64,000 nucleotides of DNA, taken from positions 36,290,449 through 36,354,448 of the forward strand of contig OY292276.1 of the NCBI GenBank assembly GCA_958496175.1. Direction: 5' to 3'. Below the pieces are notes generated by a model, which made no database searches, had not been told where the DNA came from, and saw nothing but the letters and a program-made list of their open reading frames with translations. A program made the translations under genes and the position numbers. The stretch comes from Sisyra terminalis (lineage: Eukaryota; Arthropoda; Insecta; Neuroptera; Sisyridae). Below are positions 1 to 12,432 of this stretch, piece after piece (the stretch's first letter is position 1; every line of letters starts with the position of its first letter).

Positions 1-680
1 ACCCCGCGGCTGTTTAATCAACTTCATTTTCTATGTTCTCTCCTTTCTAAATCAAAATTTATTTATTTGCTCAAACTGTTATAAAGCCGTGTGCACATGA
101 TTGAAACTAAACCGTTACATTGAATTATAATTCAAATAAAATATTTTCCCGTAAAAGATTTGTTCTAAGATAAAATTTTTAATTAAGAAAACGCTTTATA
201 ATTAAAAAAGAGGAATAAATTATGAGTAGATAAGTATATCTTTCAAGCGATTATAAATTATGAGAAATAAGAGTATTAATATTTTCTTTGGATTATAAGT
301 TGAATTCTTCTTTTTTGATTGTGGTTCATAATATTGGTCTATGGAGACAAGTTGGAAGGCATTGACACACGTTTTTCTTGTGCATATCGTACTTTCAAAG
401 ACCACACCTTAAAAACGAAATAATACATGCTTCTTTTAATGATAATTAACAGTATCGTTGTGACATTGTTCTGGCGGATTTATTATTTTTTGCTTAAGAA
501 TTTTTTTTTATCGAGTAAGTTGTTTGTATTGGTGATATTGGAAGGTATATTATAAATATTAGGAGCTTATTTATTTTATATGAAATTTATTTCATATGAA
601 AAAAGAAATTGTATCATAGCAAATATTTTTCTCAAATCATAAACAATCAATTTGATTAATAAAACGATTGTGCGCAAAAA
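1..680. other. AT-rich 5' flank of the EF-hand gene
   Basis: No coding signal was found on either strand; the one short reverse frame (220-405) is low-complexity AT-rich translation. The segment presumably holds the promoter and 5' UTR of the gene starting at 681, but no clear TATA box or initiator stands out in this background. Confidence 0.4.
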
Positions 681-1286
681 ATGGGAAATCGTACAGGATC
701 TTTAATGAAACGTCTATTTGACTATCCAATCAAACGAAAACCGATTTGTTTTTTTCGTCAGGAAGACTTCACATCGACAGGTGAGCCGATCCAAAAGGAG
801 GAAAAAGAAGTTAAAGGTCCAATGACGGAATATGATAAACTTGTTCAAGCGTTCTACATGAGACTTCTATCACAACGGAAAATCAACAAGCAAATGCAGG
901 AAAAAAACCGCCGGTGGAGTTTACAACGTATTATCCAACGCTTTCCCGGTTGGAATGAGCTGACTATATCAAATTTGCACAGCATGTTTTTGTTGTTCGA
1001 CAATAACATGAACGGAATGTTGGCTTTGGAGGACTTTTGCGCTATATTGGAAAGCATGGGCGATGAAAGTCCAATAGAAAAACGTAAAACCAAGTTTGAA
1101 AAGGCGGATATTAATATGGATGGATGGATTACGTATGATGAGTTTTTAACGCTAGTTTATAATTATGACCCTCCAATTGACGGAAACATTACGGGACTGG
1201 CGAAAATGTGCTACGAAGCTGCGGAAAATATTAAATTTGTTAGTGGTCTTTCAGTAGGAGAACAACTCGAATATGGATTATTCTAG
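681..1286 (+). CDS. EF-hand calcium-binding protein, single exon
   Basis: The 201-residue product has two adjacent EF-hands near its centre. Loop 1 is residues 107-118 (DNNMNGMLALED), with Asp rather than Glu at position 12, so it may be weaker. Loop 2 is residues 143-154 (DINMDGWITYDE), a canonical loop with Asp, Asn, Asp, Gly, Ile and the bidentate Glu. Residues 60-90 are basic and helical; there is no membrane segment. The N-terminus Met-Gly-Asn-Arg-Thr-Gly-Ser would allow N-myristoylation (inference). The start is fixed by an in-frame TAA at 660-662 and an A-rich context before ATG; TAG ends the frame. A role in calcium sensing is what the family does, but no partner can be inferred. The paired-hand layout recalls swiprosin/EFHD or AIF1 proteins, though similarity outside the loops is too weak to name it. 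Lack of introns could mean a retrocopy or a compact gene. AATAAA-type signals follow near 1550. Confidence 0.85.
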   Translation: MGNRTGSLMKRLFDYPIKRKPICFFRQEDFTSTGEPIQKEEKEVKGPMTEYDKLVQAFYMRLLSQRKINKQMQEKNRRWSLQRIIQRFPGWNELTISNLHSMFLLFDNNMNGMLALEDFCAILESMGDESPIEKRKTKFEKADINMDGWITYDEFLTLVYNYDPPIDGNITGLAKMCYEAAENIKFVSGLSVGEQLEYGLF

Positions 1287-4200
1287 CGCAACATGGTGTA
1301 TTATTATTGCTCTATATTCTACTCTATCTGCCTAAAATTTGTAGCGACATGTGAATTTTAAACTGCATTTTTCTCATTCTTCTCTAATAATTGAAAAATT
1401 ACATGGAATTAACTTAAATAATTTCGCAGTTATAAAATATGATTTAACAACTACGTAATATGGTTTAATATTAATATTATCTGGAGGTATATTAAAGCAA
1501 TGTAAAATACGTTGATACCTCAAGGCAAGTAAATATATCCCCTTATATAAAATAAATTAAATTATCATTAAAAGAGCATGTGAATGCATCTGGAAATAAT
1601 AAAAACTATTAAATTTGTTTATGAACCTTGAACATAACATTTTCCTGTAACAAATCTTAATTTACACGTTATTGATAATAAAGCTTATATAATAATAAAA
1701 AAATATGAAGGATTTTTCTCATAATTCTTATAGTCACGCATATAAAATTAAAAATAATTGTGTTAGTGAATCATTTAATAAGGAAATCCTGTGCAATACT
1801 AAACTTTTGAAAAAGCTTAAAAATGTGTAAAAAATCGACAAGTATTTAATTCTCTCTGGGAAATAGGAAATATTTGGTTCGTTCTTGCAAGAAATCAAAT
1901 TTATCAAATTGAATTGGGTAGGGACTTGAAATCAAATAAAATTGAAGTATTACAAATTTCAGGTTTGCTCTGGGATTTAAATGCACGAATGCAAATAGTT
2001 CTACTATCGGCAGGCCATCTGCATTATTTTAAACGAAGTCTTTTTATATACCTATCGCTATTGAGTTCCCTTGTAAACAACATTAACCAATAAATCGACG
2101 ACATAAAGTTTAACTTTATAGTGTAAATTACATATCACCACGCTAATTTTCTTTTAATATTAGTATTTATGAACTTTTAGTTTTTCATTTCATATATATA
2201 TTGCTCCCTAACTATCAGTAAACTATAAAAAATTAACAACTAAAAAATATTAAATAAATTCTAGATATACAGAGATGTATAGAGTGCTCATGTTCTATAT
2301 AGAAAATGTTTTCTTCATGGCGTATCGAATCAACTCAATTTTCAGATATCCTATTTCTTTCTACTCCAATTATTCATGCGCATAGCATGGACTATGCATC
2401 TCTTTACTGCTGAACTTTGACGAAGACCATTTTCGACCGAATTCGTAGAAATGAATAAACATTTAAAGAGAAATAGAATATATATTAAACAAGAGTTCTC
2501 TTCACTACATCTCTATGGCTGAATTCCCTGATTCACTCCTCGTTCGGATACTCAGGCTTCGTTTTTCAGTCCTCTATCGTAAGTCAAAACTGATGAAAAT
2601 ATACTTGTCAAGCTAAATTTTAATTTTGACGCTAAAATTGCTTTTTTTTTTACTGCAACACTATGAAATAATGGAGCCATAGATAAATAATGGCTCATAG
2701 CTCACATGGCGAGAGGCGGGAGCTGTTGCTCAGTCGTGCTGTTTTGAATTTTTTTGATCCTCTTCTGAAAGGTGATTCTTTCTAGTATTTGGACAAAATA
2801 TTTTTATAGCCACATTTCGTGTTTTTATTGCAATTCGCATTACGAGGGATCTACTAAAATTACTGCCAATGGTATTTTGGAAATGTACATATAAATACAT
2901 TTTGCTAGTTGTAACAAAAATCAATTTTTAGAAGAATCAAAAAAAAAAATAATCAGTAATTACAAAAGCCTCAACCTTTTGTTGTGTAACCAATGAGCCA
3001 CGCATTGTCCGTTTGTTATTTCATAATGATGCAGTAAAAATAAATTCAAGCCTTTCGACCACAACAAAATGAAAAGAAATCGTGGCATCTAAAGATTAGT
3101 CTACCGACATGTAAAATTTACCAAAATTTGCAAAACAGCTCTTTCAATGTGTTTTAAAAATGAACTGTAATGCATGTAGGTATAACGCAAAATTTCAGCT
3201 TCAGAAAATTTTGAAAGATAATGCGAATTTGATTGAGAGATTTAATTTCATTCTGTCAAAGTTATACAAAAAAGAATAGTGGTACAAACCAACAATAATA
3301 GTTAAAATATATTTGCAAACTGATGTCAACTAAAACCCCAAAGGCAAAATATATAGATAAAGAATACATTGGCCTTTATTCACTTAATCAAATTTTGCAC
3401 AATATACTTTCTTGAAATGTATTAATTAATATAACGTAATATTGCTTTATAGGTACAATACTATAATTTCACAATTCAACGGTTTTCTATTTCAAGACAA
3501 ATGGTTGCGACGATAAATAAAGCCAAGTAGATTAAAACATTGAACATAAAACTCAAACAAAAATATATTGATTCACAAAAAGCTTAGGCGTTTTTTTTAA
3601 ATACAAATTTAAAAATATCGTTATCAAGATTGAAAAAAATCGTTATGCTCTACTTCTGCTAATATTTTTAAAGAAACTAATGCATATGTGGAGTCAATAA
3701 TAAATGCCTTTAAACGCAATATTACGGCATATAATTAGGTCAGGAATATAATTTTAGCATAAATCAGAATTTTTATGGATGAAAAAAAATACATGTTGAT
3801 ATAATCAAGCGAAGAATTTGATGAAAAACATAGTCTCAAATAAAATTATTCCACGTGTCTTTTTCGTTCGGTCTCTCGACCCCCACATTATATACCGACT
3901 GAATGAAAAAATTAATTGCCGTCAAAATAATTACACATATATTGAGAATTGACCTGATTATTTTAATTTTTCGTTATGCAATAACAAAAATAATAAATTT
4001 AATAAAATCTAATAAAGAAAGCAGGTTAAATGAAGAAAATATTCGATTGCATTCATGAGATGATTCGACTCCCTTGCTTTTGTATTATGTACATTGACAT
4101 ATTGTGTAGGTAGATCGCTCGCAACTCACATTTAATTTATTTTCACGAGATTATTTTATATATGAATGGGAAGCCATATAAAATAAACTTTTTTTTCAAT

Positions 4201-5009
4201 TCTTGTTATTAATTTTTAATTAATTTTTTCAAGAAATTTTTCTACCTTATTTAAGTTCAATAAAAATAAATACGTAGATATTAAGTACGCACGTATTCAT
4301 AAATATTAAGTGTGACAAATATCAATTTGCCAATAAGAATTGACTTTAATGAGAGTGTCAAACTTTGCTCCAGATGAATCACTCATCAATTTTCAACATT
4401 TCTCAATTGAACCAACTTATTTATATATACTAAAATATGATTGATTTATGTCAGCGTTGAAAATTATTTTTTCTATAAGAAAAAAATAAAAAATAATACA
4501 ACATATAAAATAACTTGAATAGATGTAAATTTGAGTTAAAGTTGCGGTAAACGAGTTTGTAAATTCAACTAGTAATACTTGAATACACATGCTATTTCTT
4601 GCGAATAATCAAAACCGCAAGCCCTTACAAAAGCAACAAGAAATTACAAAAAAAGAACATTTAACATTCTATCAAGGATATTTAACTTCAATAATTTTAA
4701 CGTCGATAATTTTGACACCAAATCAAGAACTGTAGAGTTATCAAATAATCCTGGGTTGTAGATTGACCCAATAATGAGGAAGAGGTTCTCATAAAGATCG
4801 ACCAATGTAGACATAGTAGAGATGCCTCTTACTAGATATTGTTAGTTATGTCATTGGATACAACTAACCCAGAAGTGTTGTACGGATGAGATATTGTAAT
4901 TGCCAAGAGACCGCCGATGTTGCAAAAAATGGTAAAAAAGAATAAAATATAAAAAACAGTTAGGACAACTTATTATAGATACTAATTAATTACTTTAAAT
5001 AATTCCTAA
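1287..5009. other. Gene-poor AT-rich spacer downstream of the EF-hand gene
   Basis: AATAAA-like poly(A) signals for the EF-hand gene occur around 1550 and 1600. A small GC-richer patch at 2510-2730 contains a short open segment ending at a GTAAGT (2515-2578) and an ATGGAGCCAT/ATGGCTCAT inverted repeat near 2670-2700, neither convincing as a gene. Nothing else was recognised. Confidence 0.4.
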
Positions 5010-5190
5010 TGCTAGTAATTTTCCATGAAATATTCCCAGCCCAATACTGATACAATTGACAATTGGTAAAAACTTGGCAATTGAATAAAATCAAAATGAT
5101 AGTTGCAACGATAAGAACAATAAGTTAGTTCAAATTTGAGAAAATGATTGCATTTCATTCACATGTATGTGTTTGGAATTTAATTCTCTA
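5010..5190 (+). repeat. Dispersed repeat R2, copy 1
   Basis: This segment aligns by eye with 28150-28380 and 52740-52960. Shared blocks are a CCCGTGAAATATT-like start, a CAATACTGATACAATTGACAA-like block, a run around AATTGAATRAAATCRAAATGATAGTTGCAA, and a CAATMAGTTAATTCAAATTTGAG-like block. It has no coding capacity and the family is unknown. It lies about 200 bp left of the inverted-repeat element at 5396. Confidence 0.6.
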
Positions 5191-5395
5191 TCTTTACCAA
5201 ATGTTACACTACTATTATTATGATATATTGGAAAATTAAACAATTTTATAAAAAAGATGAAACATTAAAAGGGAACTTTATTAAAATAATAGTTAATTGT
5301 TAAATTATAATTCAATAATTATTTATTAATAACAATAGAACGTGAGTGCAAATGATATTTGAGTTTTTTCTTTAAAATTAAGCCTATTTTCTATT

Positions 5396-5945
5396 ATGGG
5401 GTCGTGCATAAAATTCGACTCTCAAAATTTCATCTGTTTAGACCCTTTGGTTACCCTATTCCCTTAAACCTGTTGCTCCCTCTATAATTAAAATGTTACG
5501 AAAGATAGACCTCTCACTATATGATACATTGATATTTAAATGCAGCCAGTAATAATTTAACTATAAGTATTATAAGTACCAAGTTATTAGTTATTATGAC
5601 TGAAATTTAAAATATACGCAAAAATAATTACCTATCATCTGTATATACACGTATTAATACTTACTTTTTGCTAAAAATCGCAAATATCCTAAAGCTTTTT
5701 GTCTATCGATTGGAAATTTTTAAACAAGCATGCTTTTGTTAAGTCAGAAGTCAATAGTCTCCCATCAACAGGTACAACGAAGAATACTGCGGGGTATTAA
5801 AGAATTTAAAGTAAAACTGTTTGATAAATTGCAATCATCATGTTTCCTTACTCTCCTCCCTTCTGTTACATATTGTCCCTCAAAGTGACACTTTCTCAGC
5901 CTCAGCCTCCATGGTTAGCAAATCTTTTTTTATGAACGACTCTTT
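5396..5945 (+). mobile_element. MITE family M1, copy a (GGGGTCGTTCATAAA ends)
   Basis: The left end GGGGTCGTGCATAAAA (from 5398) is the inverted counterpart of the right end TTTATGAACGACTCT (to about 5943). The interior near 5820-5910, with a TTGCAATCATCATGTTTCCTT-type block and a CAAAGTGACA block, matches the copy at 23957-24372. It is non-coding, so it is read as a non-autonomous DNA element; no transposase was seen and the superfamily is not assigned. Confidence 0.7.
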
Positions 5946-7239
5946 ACATTTAGATATTTAAGGTTTGCTTTGCAATAATTTCTTTAACTTTTATTAAAAA
6001 TTGTGTATAATTACAAAGTTCCAATTCCATTGCACTTATCGGTATCATCAAATAGTAAATTTCTTATATTTTTCTAAAAATAGTTGCTTAGTATAAAAAC
6101 AAAGTACCACAAAAGTGGAAAAATACTACCAAAATTTCAAATTTATGAAATTTTAAAATTCTGATTTTTTATGGTTCAGTAATTTTATAGGCAACTATTA
6201 GGTAGTTAATAATTAAAAATGTTTTTTAAAAGTCTTATCATAGAAACCGATTACCTCTTAATGATTATATTTGAAAAAATATATGACTTTACTTTTAAAT
6301 ATAACTATTACGGCGATAAATGCAAGCAAAAACTTTGATATCTTGGATAAAGCAATAATTACGTCTACTGCAGTACCTATAACATAATATTTATACAAAA
6401 TCATTATGTAAAAAATTAATTCAAAGCATATAAATGCATTTCTATCCAACTTGTAATTACTACCAACACTAACTCTTTCAAATTTACGGTGAATTTTTAA
6501 TTGGTGCATAGTAAAACACTTTAGTCATAAAGAATAACTCATTTGTTCTACAAAATATTTTATTACCAACTTAGCGATAATACAGGTTAATACCCGTTTT
6601 TAGTTTTGCACTCATTCATCGAAAAAATGTTTTTATTTGTTGTTATATTTTTCTGACTTTTTTTTAACTTCCTTAACACAAAAGTAAGTGTTGTTATTGC
6701 GAAAGTTTTCGACTGTTAGATTTTAATAAAAATTATTCATTTTGATTTTCTTTGAAATTAGTTTATTAAACTTTAGCATATAATCTCTACATTATATTAT
6801 CTTGTATATCTCAAAAACGATAAAACACAGAAAGTTGCAATTATTGCATTTTATTGGAAATCTACAAAGAAAAAACTCGATTTTTTCAGTAGAGTAATTT
6901 TAAACCTTAAATTAACTTAAGTTAATTCTAATAGAAAATGTCGTTAAACTCTTTCCATTGATAACTTAAACAAGTAGTGCATTTTTTCGTTTTTTTTTCT
7001 TATATTTTTTGTTCAAAGTTCCAATTACATAGGATTTTATTAATTATATATTTATACGACTACGTTAACTATTGTTATTGGAAAAAGGCGAAAACATGAC
7101 AGTAAAAGAGGCTGAAGCACATACAAAAAAAGTTTTCCTCTTGGCTCGTATATATCAATATATAACATATTAATATACTTTCATTGAATGACTTTCAATC
7201 TTCTCTTCGACAAATGTACGAAAAATATATTAAAGTTTT
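5946..7239. other. AT-rich spacer, no gene seen
   Basis: Reverse frame 6258-6509 (83 codons) is rich in Ile, Phe, Tyr and Lys with no family motif, and is judged a chance frame in AT-rich DNA. No repeats or RNA genes were recognised. Confidence 0.4.
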
Positions 7240-7345
7240 ATTATTGTACTAGCTGACTACTAACTAACTACTAACTGATTACTACTAACCTGTACTAACA
7301 GGCAATGAACGTAGAATGAATATGAATGAATGAATGAATATTTTA
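7240..7345. repeat. Simple-sequence repeats
   Basis: An imperfect ACTAACTACTAACT-type tandem (about 7248-7295) is followed by a GAAT tetranucleotide run (about 7312-7342, several tandem GAATGAAT units). Microsatellite sequence, without other features. Confidence 0.7.
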
Positions 7346-7475
7346 GCTACACTTAGTTTAAATTTTTAATAATAAACTGAATAAAATTAAGTTCAATACT
7401 TCATTAAAATAGTAAGTATATAAAAAGAAAACAAAAATTATACAAAAAAAAAACAATTATTTCAATTGCAAGTCA

Positions 7476-7742
7476 GCCAACACATTTTGTTGGCCTAAAG
7501 TGTTAAGCTGCTAAGTTCTTAACAGTTTTTTCAGGAAAAGGAAAGAAAGTGAATATAAGCTACATAAGTTAATACATAAAGCAGGTTTCCGATTCATGTT
7601 ATATATTAAGAAATTCCTATATTTAAAGAGATTTACCAGTTTGTCATTCGATAGAATTTTTAATTCCTTCGTATTGAAACAAAGAAACAAAAATTTTTAA
7701 AAGTGGACTTAGCAGATTGAGACTTTAGGCTGACGATTTACT
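7476..7742 (+). mobile_element. MITE family M2, copy a
   Basis: The left terminus (ACATTTTGTTGGCCTAAAG then GTTAAGCTGCTAAGT) is inverted at the right end (ACTTAGCAGATTGAGACTTTAGGC then TGACGA). The inner block starting AACAGTTTTTTCAGGAAAAG reappears inverted in copy b at 18934-19164. At about 265 bp and non-coding, it fits a small non-autonomous DNA transposon. Confidence 0.65.
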
Positions 7743-8130
7743 TTATTGAAGCTATATATTTGGGTTCATGCGTTACCCTCGGATTGATTCTCTCCATTGA
7801 AGCACCTTCCCATTACATTGACATACGAAGTTTGTCAAATCAGATATCTACAATATATAAAGCAAAATAGGGGTAGTTAGACCTATTAGAACTAAAAAAA
7901 TGACTGGACCGATTTTGACGATACATGATTTGTTAGATTTATCTTCGCTCTGAATAGCAGAATAACTATTAACATATCTTAACAATTCACGGAAGAAAAA
8001 TGAATAAAATGAGTTTTTAAATAAATTAGGCTTGGCATTTTACTGAATTGGTAGTTCACGTCACTCACGCTTATATATCAATTTAATATTGTTTGTAATT
8101 TTTATTTAAAAAATGCATATAACAATTGAA
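7743..8130. other. Spacer before the Helitron relic
   Basis: No gene was seen. A 24-base motif at 7906-7929 (GACCGATTTTGACGATACATG core) recurs with few changes at 14486-14510. It could be part of the untranslated portion of the element whose helicase relic follows, but that link is not shown. Confidence 0.35.
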
Positions 8131-9200
8131 ACCATTGGAAGTTCTACGCAATGACTCACTATGTTTTGAAGGCGCAATTATTTTACTGATTGGCGATTTC
8201 TCCCAAACATTGCCAATCATTCCAAGTTCAAATTCTGTCAATAAAATAAACTCCTGCTTAAAATCAACAAATCTGTGATACAGTGTGAAAAAATGTCAGC
8301 TAGTAACATGAGAACTGCGGAATGATCCATCTACTATGAAGAAATTTTCAAACAATTTTTGAATCTCAGTAATGGCAGTGTTCTTGTCGATGAATCAAGC
8401 GTATTGACTTCATTTCCTTCGAATTTTCTCTCACTCAAAAATTTTACTTAATTCCTAGCTTTCTAGCTTTTTTATAAAACAGCAGAATAACGTTTTAATC
8501 AGTTTAATTGAAATAAAAATTCAAACCAATAACACGGCTATTACCGATATTCACTCATTTCTAGGATAAATCTTCTGCAGATGGATCGTTCAGCAATGCA
8601 ATTCTTATGTTTTCTTCCAGGTGAAGTTTCTTCATATGGTTCCATAAATTTGATAATTTAAGGCAAGCATTTATTTTTTAAACAGAAGTCGATCCTTAAT
8701 GTCTGAAGACGTCCACTTTTGCAATTCGATATGCAGAACGCCTAAAGTGGAAAAGTGTTTTCTTAACAATTTCTCGATATTGGTAATGGCAAAATTTCTG
8801 TTGACACATCATCTGAATACATTACATTCCCTACTAATTTTTCCACTTTACTAAGTTAAAGACCGAACTCTTCGCGATGGTGTTCCCAAACTTTGCTCAA
8901 AATTACAAAAATTATATTTGGTTAAGCAAACATGTTATATTGGCTCCAAAAAACGTTGATTAGGTACAACAAAATGAGTATTCAGATTCAAAATAAGATA
9001 ACTGGCGAATTGATGCCATGCAACTTGGTTGATTCCATTACTAATCAAGCTGATGTTGAGAATAGAATAGAACATAAATAGAATTTTCAAATTCGCTGAA
9101 AGTCTTCGAATTACCACCTCATAATTTGTAATTAAAAGTCGAACCAGTAATCATTAATGTGTTGTGGATTAACAAGAATCAGAAAATATGATGTGTTTCA
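8131..9200 (+). pseudogene. Decayed Helitron helicase (Pif1-like) fragment
   Basis: Scattered in-frame pieces match, in the right order, the C-terminal helicase of Helitron rolling-circle transposons. Piece 1, at 8168-8228, carries the Walker B region (GAIILLIGDFSQTLPIIPS; the family has GGDFRQTLP) and continues with a VNKINSCLKSTN block typical of the family. Piece 2, at 8877-8962, reads VFPNFAQNYKNYIWLSKHV followed by ILAPKNVD, the segment after helicase motif III. Piece 3, near 9095-9175, contains LPPHNL and LKVEPVIIN, matching the family's PPHNL.LKVG.PIIMLRN. Several stop codons and frameshifts separate the pieces, so it is dead. The Rep nuclease and the ends were not found. Codons in these pieces remain recognisable despite the AT bias, suggesting moderate age. 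Confidence 0.85.
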
Positions 9201-12060
9201 TTGACTAAAGGTTTTGATCAATCGAGTGAATTAGAAAAACCAGATGAATATTCTTTAAAAATAATTCTGGCGATTGATCTGGTACTATTGGCTAAGTTGG
9301 AAGGAGAATTACAAATTATGCAATGTAGTCGAAGAAATTTATAGAAAACATATAAATGCAGAAAGGTCAAAAATCATGAGGATATCGAAGAGGGAAACGC
9401 CCCTCCGTAACAATGTGAAGAATATAATCGTACAACTTGAAAACGTCATTTAATTCAAGTATTCAAGTGTCAGCATCAAAAAGAGGAAATCCACCAATGA
9501 AGCTAAATTTAATTCAACCACGCGGGAAACTAAGTCTGCCATTAAGCAAAAAACGAGAAAAAAAACACTCCAATTATTTATGTTCAAATTTTTATATAAT
9601 ATTTTATGAAAACCCAAAAAAACTTAGTTCCTGACGGGGGTCGTATGATGGCAATCGTTTTTTTATTATTATTTGATCATTTTTAATACATTCTTCTTAA
9701 GTTTGCAAACCTTTAATTCTAGTCAACTCAGTGTTAATAAAGTATTTGTATGCAAAAACAAGGAAGTTATATGGGGTCATATTATAATTTTTATTGAAGT
9801 TTACACTAATCCAAAAAAATATAGATAACACATAGCAGTATACACATAACACATAGACGTATTAACTAATTATTCATTTTTTTGATTCGAAAAATATTAC
9901 TTCGGCCGTAAACTATGTATGAGCTATTCCTAAGTATAGTAACAATTTATTTTAGTTTAGATATTCATAAAAATAATACTTAATATAAATTTAAATCTTT
10001 GGCGATTACACAAAATGAGTACAAACTTTGAAAATTAAAGTATTGCAGACATAAAACTTTTTTCTTGTCATTACCCGTAAATACTATTCTTTCTCTCTCC
10101 TACTACAATTTTACTGTAATTCTAACATTAAAAAAATGATGTAGAACATTATACTTTACATTTCTTTAAAAACATAAATTAATTTATAGTTCTGATAATT
10201 TAAAAATATGTTTTAATTTGCTATTTTTATTTAAAGTTTACTTTTTTTTGTTTAATGAAAATGGAAACAAACCATAAAAATATTTATATACATATGTTAA
10301 TAACATTATGTTATTATTAACAAGATGTTTATTTTCCTGGTAAAATTTTCCAGAGACTATAAATTTCATTTAACTTTTTTCAGTAGAACTTAGTTATAGT
10401 TGCAGTTATAGTACATTAGTGCATTTGTTGGAAAAATAAAGAAATCATATCTGTAACATTTGGTTCATGAAAATAAATCTCTACAATATTTTATTCTATT
10501 ATAAAAAATTTGTGAAAATTAAATTTACAATTGTGAGAAGAAATATTTGCTTAATGTAAATAATTTTGTCATTTTTAAAACTAAATTTCATATCAAAATT
10601 ATAACCTGTTGCACATAATATAAAAATAGAAATAACGTTGCCTTTGCTAAGGATGAGTAATCAAAACTTAAGTATTTTGAAAAGCATTCAATCTTATTTT
10701 ATATATAATTTTTTCGAATGCATTGTACAATTTCGTAACAATATTATGTACAACAAATTTTGATATTTTGCCAATAGACTGCATAAGAAACATCTCTCTT
10801 GATAAAAATTGAGTAATTTTGAAATGCGACGATTGTAGTTTTAGTTTATTTTAAGAAAATTAAGTTAATCATCTGCTTAAGACGAGTATTTCTATTTATT
10901 TATTTTTTAATTTTAATCGAATACTTTTGTAGCCAAAAACACGCCTCTGCATCATCTTATTCGTATACGATTTAATTTTCTCTCGCATAAAACAAAATTA
11001 TTTTCCTTAGCTTATTTATTTTTCTTTTATTTGAAATTAGATATCTTCAATAAAGAAGGGAATTAATGCTTGCCTTTCAATTTAGGTCAATTCTTATCGT
11101 GTATCGATTCACTGATATCAAAATGTAATAAAACAGTTTTACTTCTTGCTGAAACAAAGAAAATCTAAAGTTGTATGAACTGAAATCGAAGTAGGAAATC
11201 AATCTTTTTTTCTAATTGCATTTCATATTATTTTTTTTCTTTATAAAACTGAACATAAATTCATTTAATATGACGTTTGTGTCTAATACGTGACTTTTTA
11301 GTCAATTATATGGCTTAGGTCCTTTCCTGTTGATGCATTTTTAAGTCTTCCACATACTTCTTAAATATCTGTTTCGTTCGAAATTTTGCGTTATTTTTAT
11401 TTAAAAGTGCCGCCTTATCAAGTAAGTGCTTTGAATTGTAAATTTATTCAAATTTTTCATATTGTTTATCTTTTAAATGAGTGTCTGTCGAAATTTAAAG
11501 GTTCGTAACGATCTCAAATCATTACGTCTAGACTTTAGACAACCCAAAATTAGAAAAAATTCAACAGAAGTCATTCATTTCGTTTTTTTCTCTTCTAATT
11601 TTAGTGTCATAAAAGATTAATAACATGAAAAATAATTTTTCTACGGTAATTGGGAGATAGTTATTGTCTCCCTTATTTATTATTCAATGAGTTGTTTTTT
11701 ACAAGTCTTACTTGCCAATATGTTTTTCGTCTTAAAAGCAAAATAAAATAAAGCAAATAAAATCCACAACAAGTAAATAGGTTAGTAATTTTCTATCGTC
11801 AACTATGACCATTACTGAAAAAAGCACAGGATTATAAAATAATGCTGAACCATGAATGTATCATCAATCGATAATTGGCTGTAAATACATTTTTACCCAC
11901 TGAGATATATTACAAAGCTGGTGTGTTCCATAATTCCAATGTTCAATTTTACGTTTTATTCCTTCAATTAGTCGATTTATCGATCTTTTTCCACTACATT
12001 TTTTTATGAATTTTATTTCCAGTTTTCCAAAGCCAAGTATATACTAGTAGAAGACATATC
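9201..12060. other. AT-rich spacer, no gene seen
   Basis: A lysine/serine-rich open frame at 9437-9634 lies just beyond the Helitron relic and could be a further scrap of it, but no motif supports that. The remainder has only short chance frames and homopolymer runs. Confidence 0.35.
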
Positions 12061-12154
12061 GCGCGATTTTGGTCACCAAGACGTATCTCAGGTTGTTTTC
12101 GTATACATGTCTATAAACGAATTCCCGTCTAGGGATCTTTTCAAAGGGATTTTT

Positions 12155-12230
12155 TCAAACATCGATATATCGTTCATAAACATCGATGTTTTAACGTGCA
12201 TATTGAAACCCAAAACATCGATGATACATC
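12155..12230. promoter_or_regulatory. Cluster of ACATCGAT palindromic sites
   Basis: Three ACATCGAT cores occur in about 65 bp: one in CATCGATATATCG near 12161, the perfect 12-base palindrome AACATCGATGTT near 12180, and one in AAACATCGATGATACATCG near 12214. The sites resemble the DRE core (TATCGATA) bound by DREF or BEAF-like factors at insect promoters and boundaries, but only in part. No adjacent exon was found. Confidence 0.3.
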
Positions 12231-12318
12231 GTTCTTCATAGCGTTACCTTCCATCCCGTTCATGATCTACCGCTACACACATAAACAGATACCTCCTTTC
12301 AGTTACTAGCGCAGATTT

Positions 12319-12432
12319 ATGAACTCCGACAGTTTATAATATAACGCGTTAGATTATAAGCTAATGGTAGGTTAGGTTAACTGAAGTTGTAATCTAAAGA
12401 CATTAGATTATAACCTGACAGAGTCTACAATT
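12319..12432. repeat. Inverted repeat (small foldback element)
   Basis: The left arm (ACTCCGACAGTTTATAATA then ACGCGTTAGATTATAAG) is matched imperfectly by the inverted right arm ending GATTATAACCTGACAGAGT. The short centre includes TAGGTTAGGTTA, two telomere-like TTAGG units. Probably a tiny foldback MITE; no second copy was noticed. Confidence 0.5.

Noticed and set aside
854..1093. 79-codon reverse frame
   Set aside because: Lies wholly inside the EF-hand coding region on the other strand; the forward protein has clear motifs.
2515..2578. Forward ATG segment (MAEFPDSLLVRILRLRFS) ending at GTAAGT, with a faint F-box look
   Set aside because: Only 21 codons, the F-box likeness fails after the first ten residues, and no partner exon or promoter was seen.
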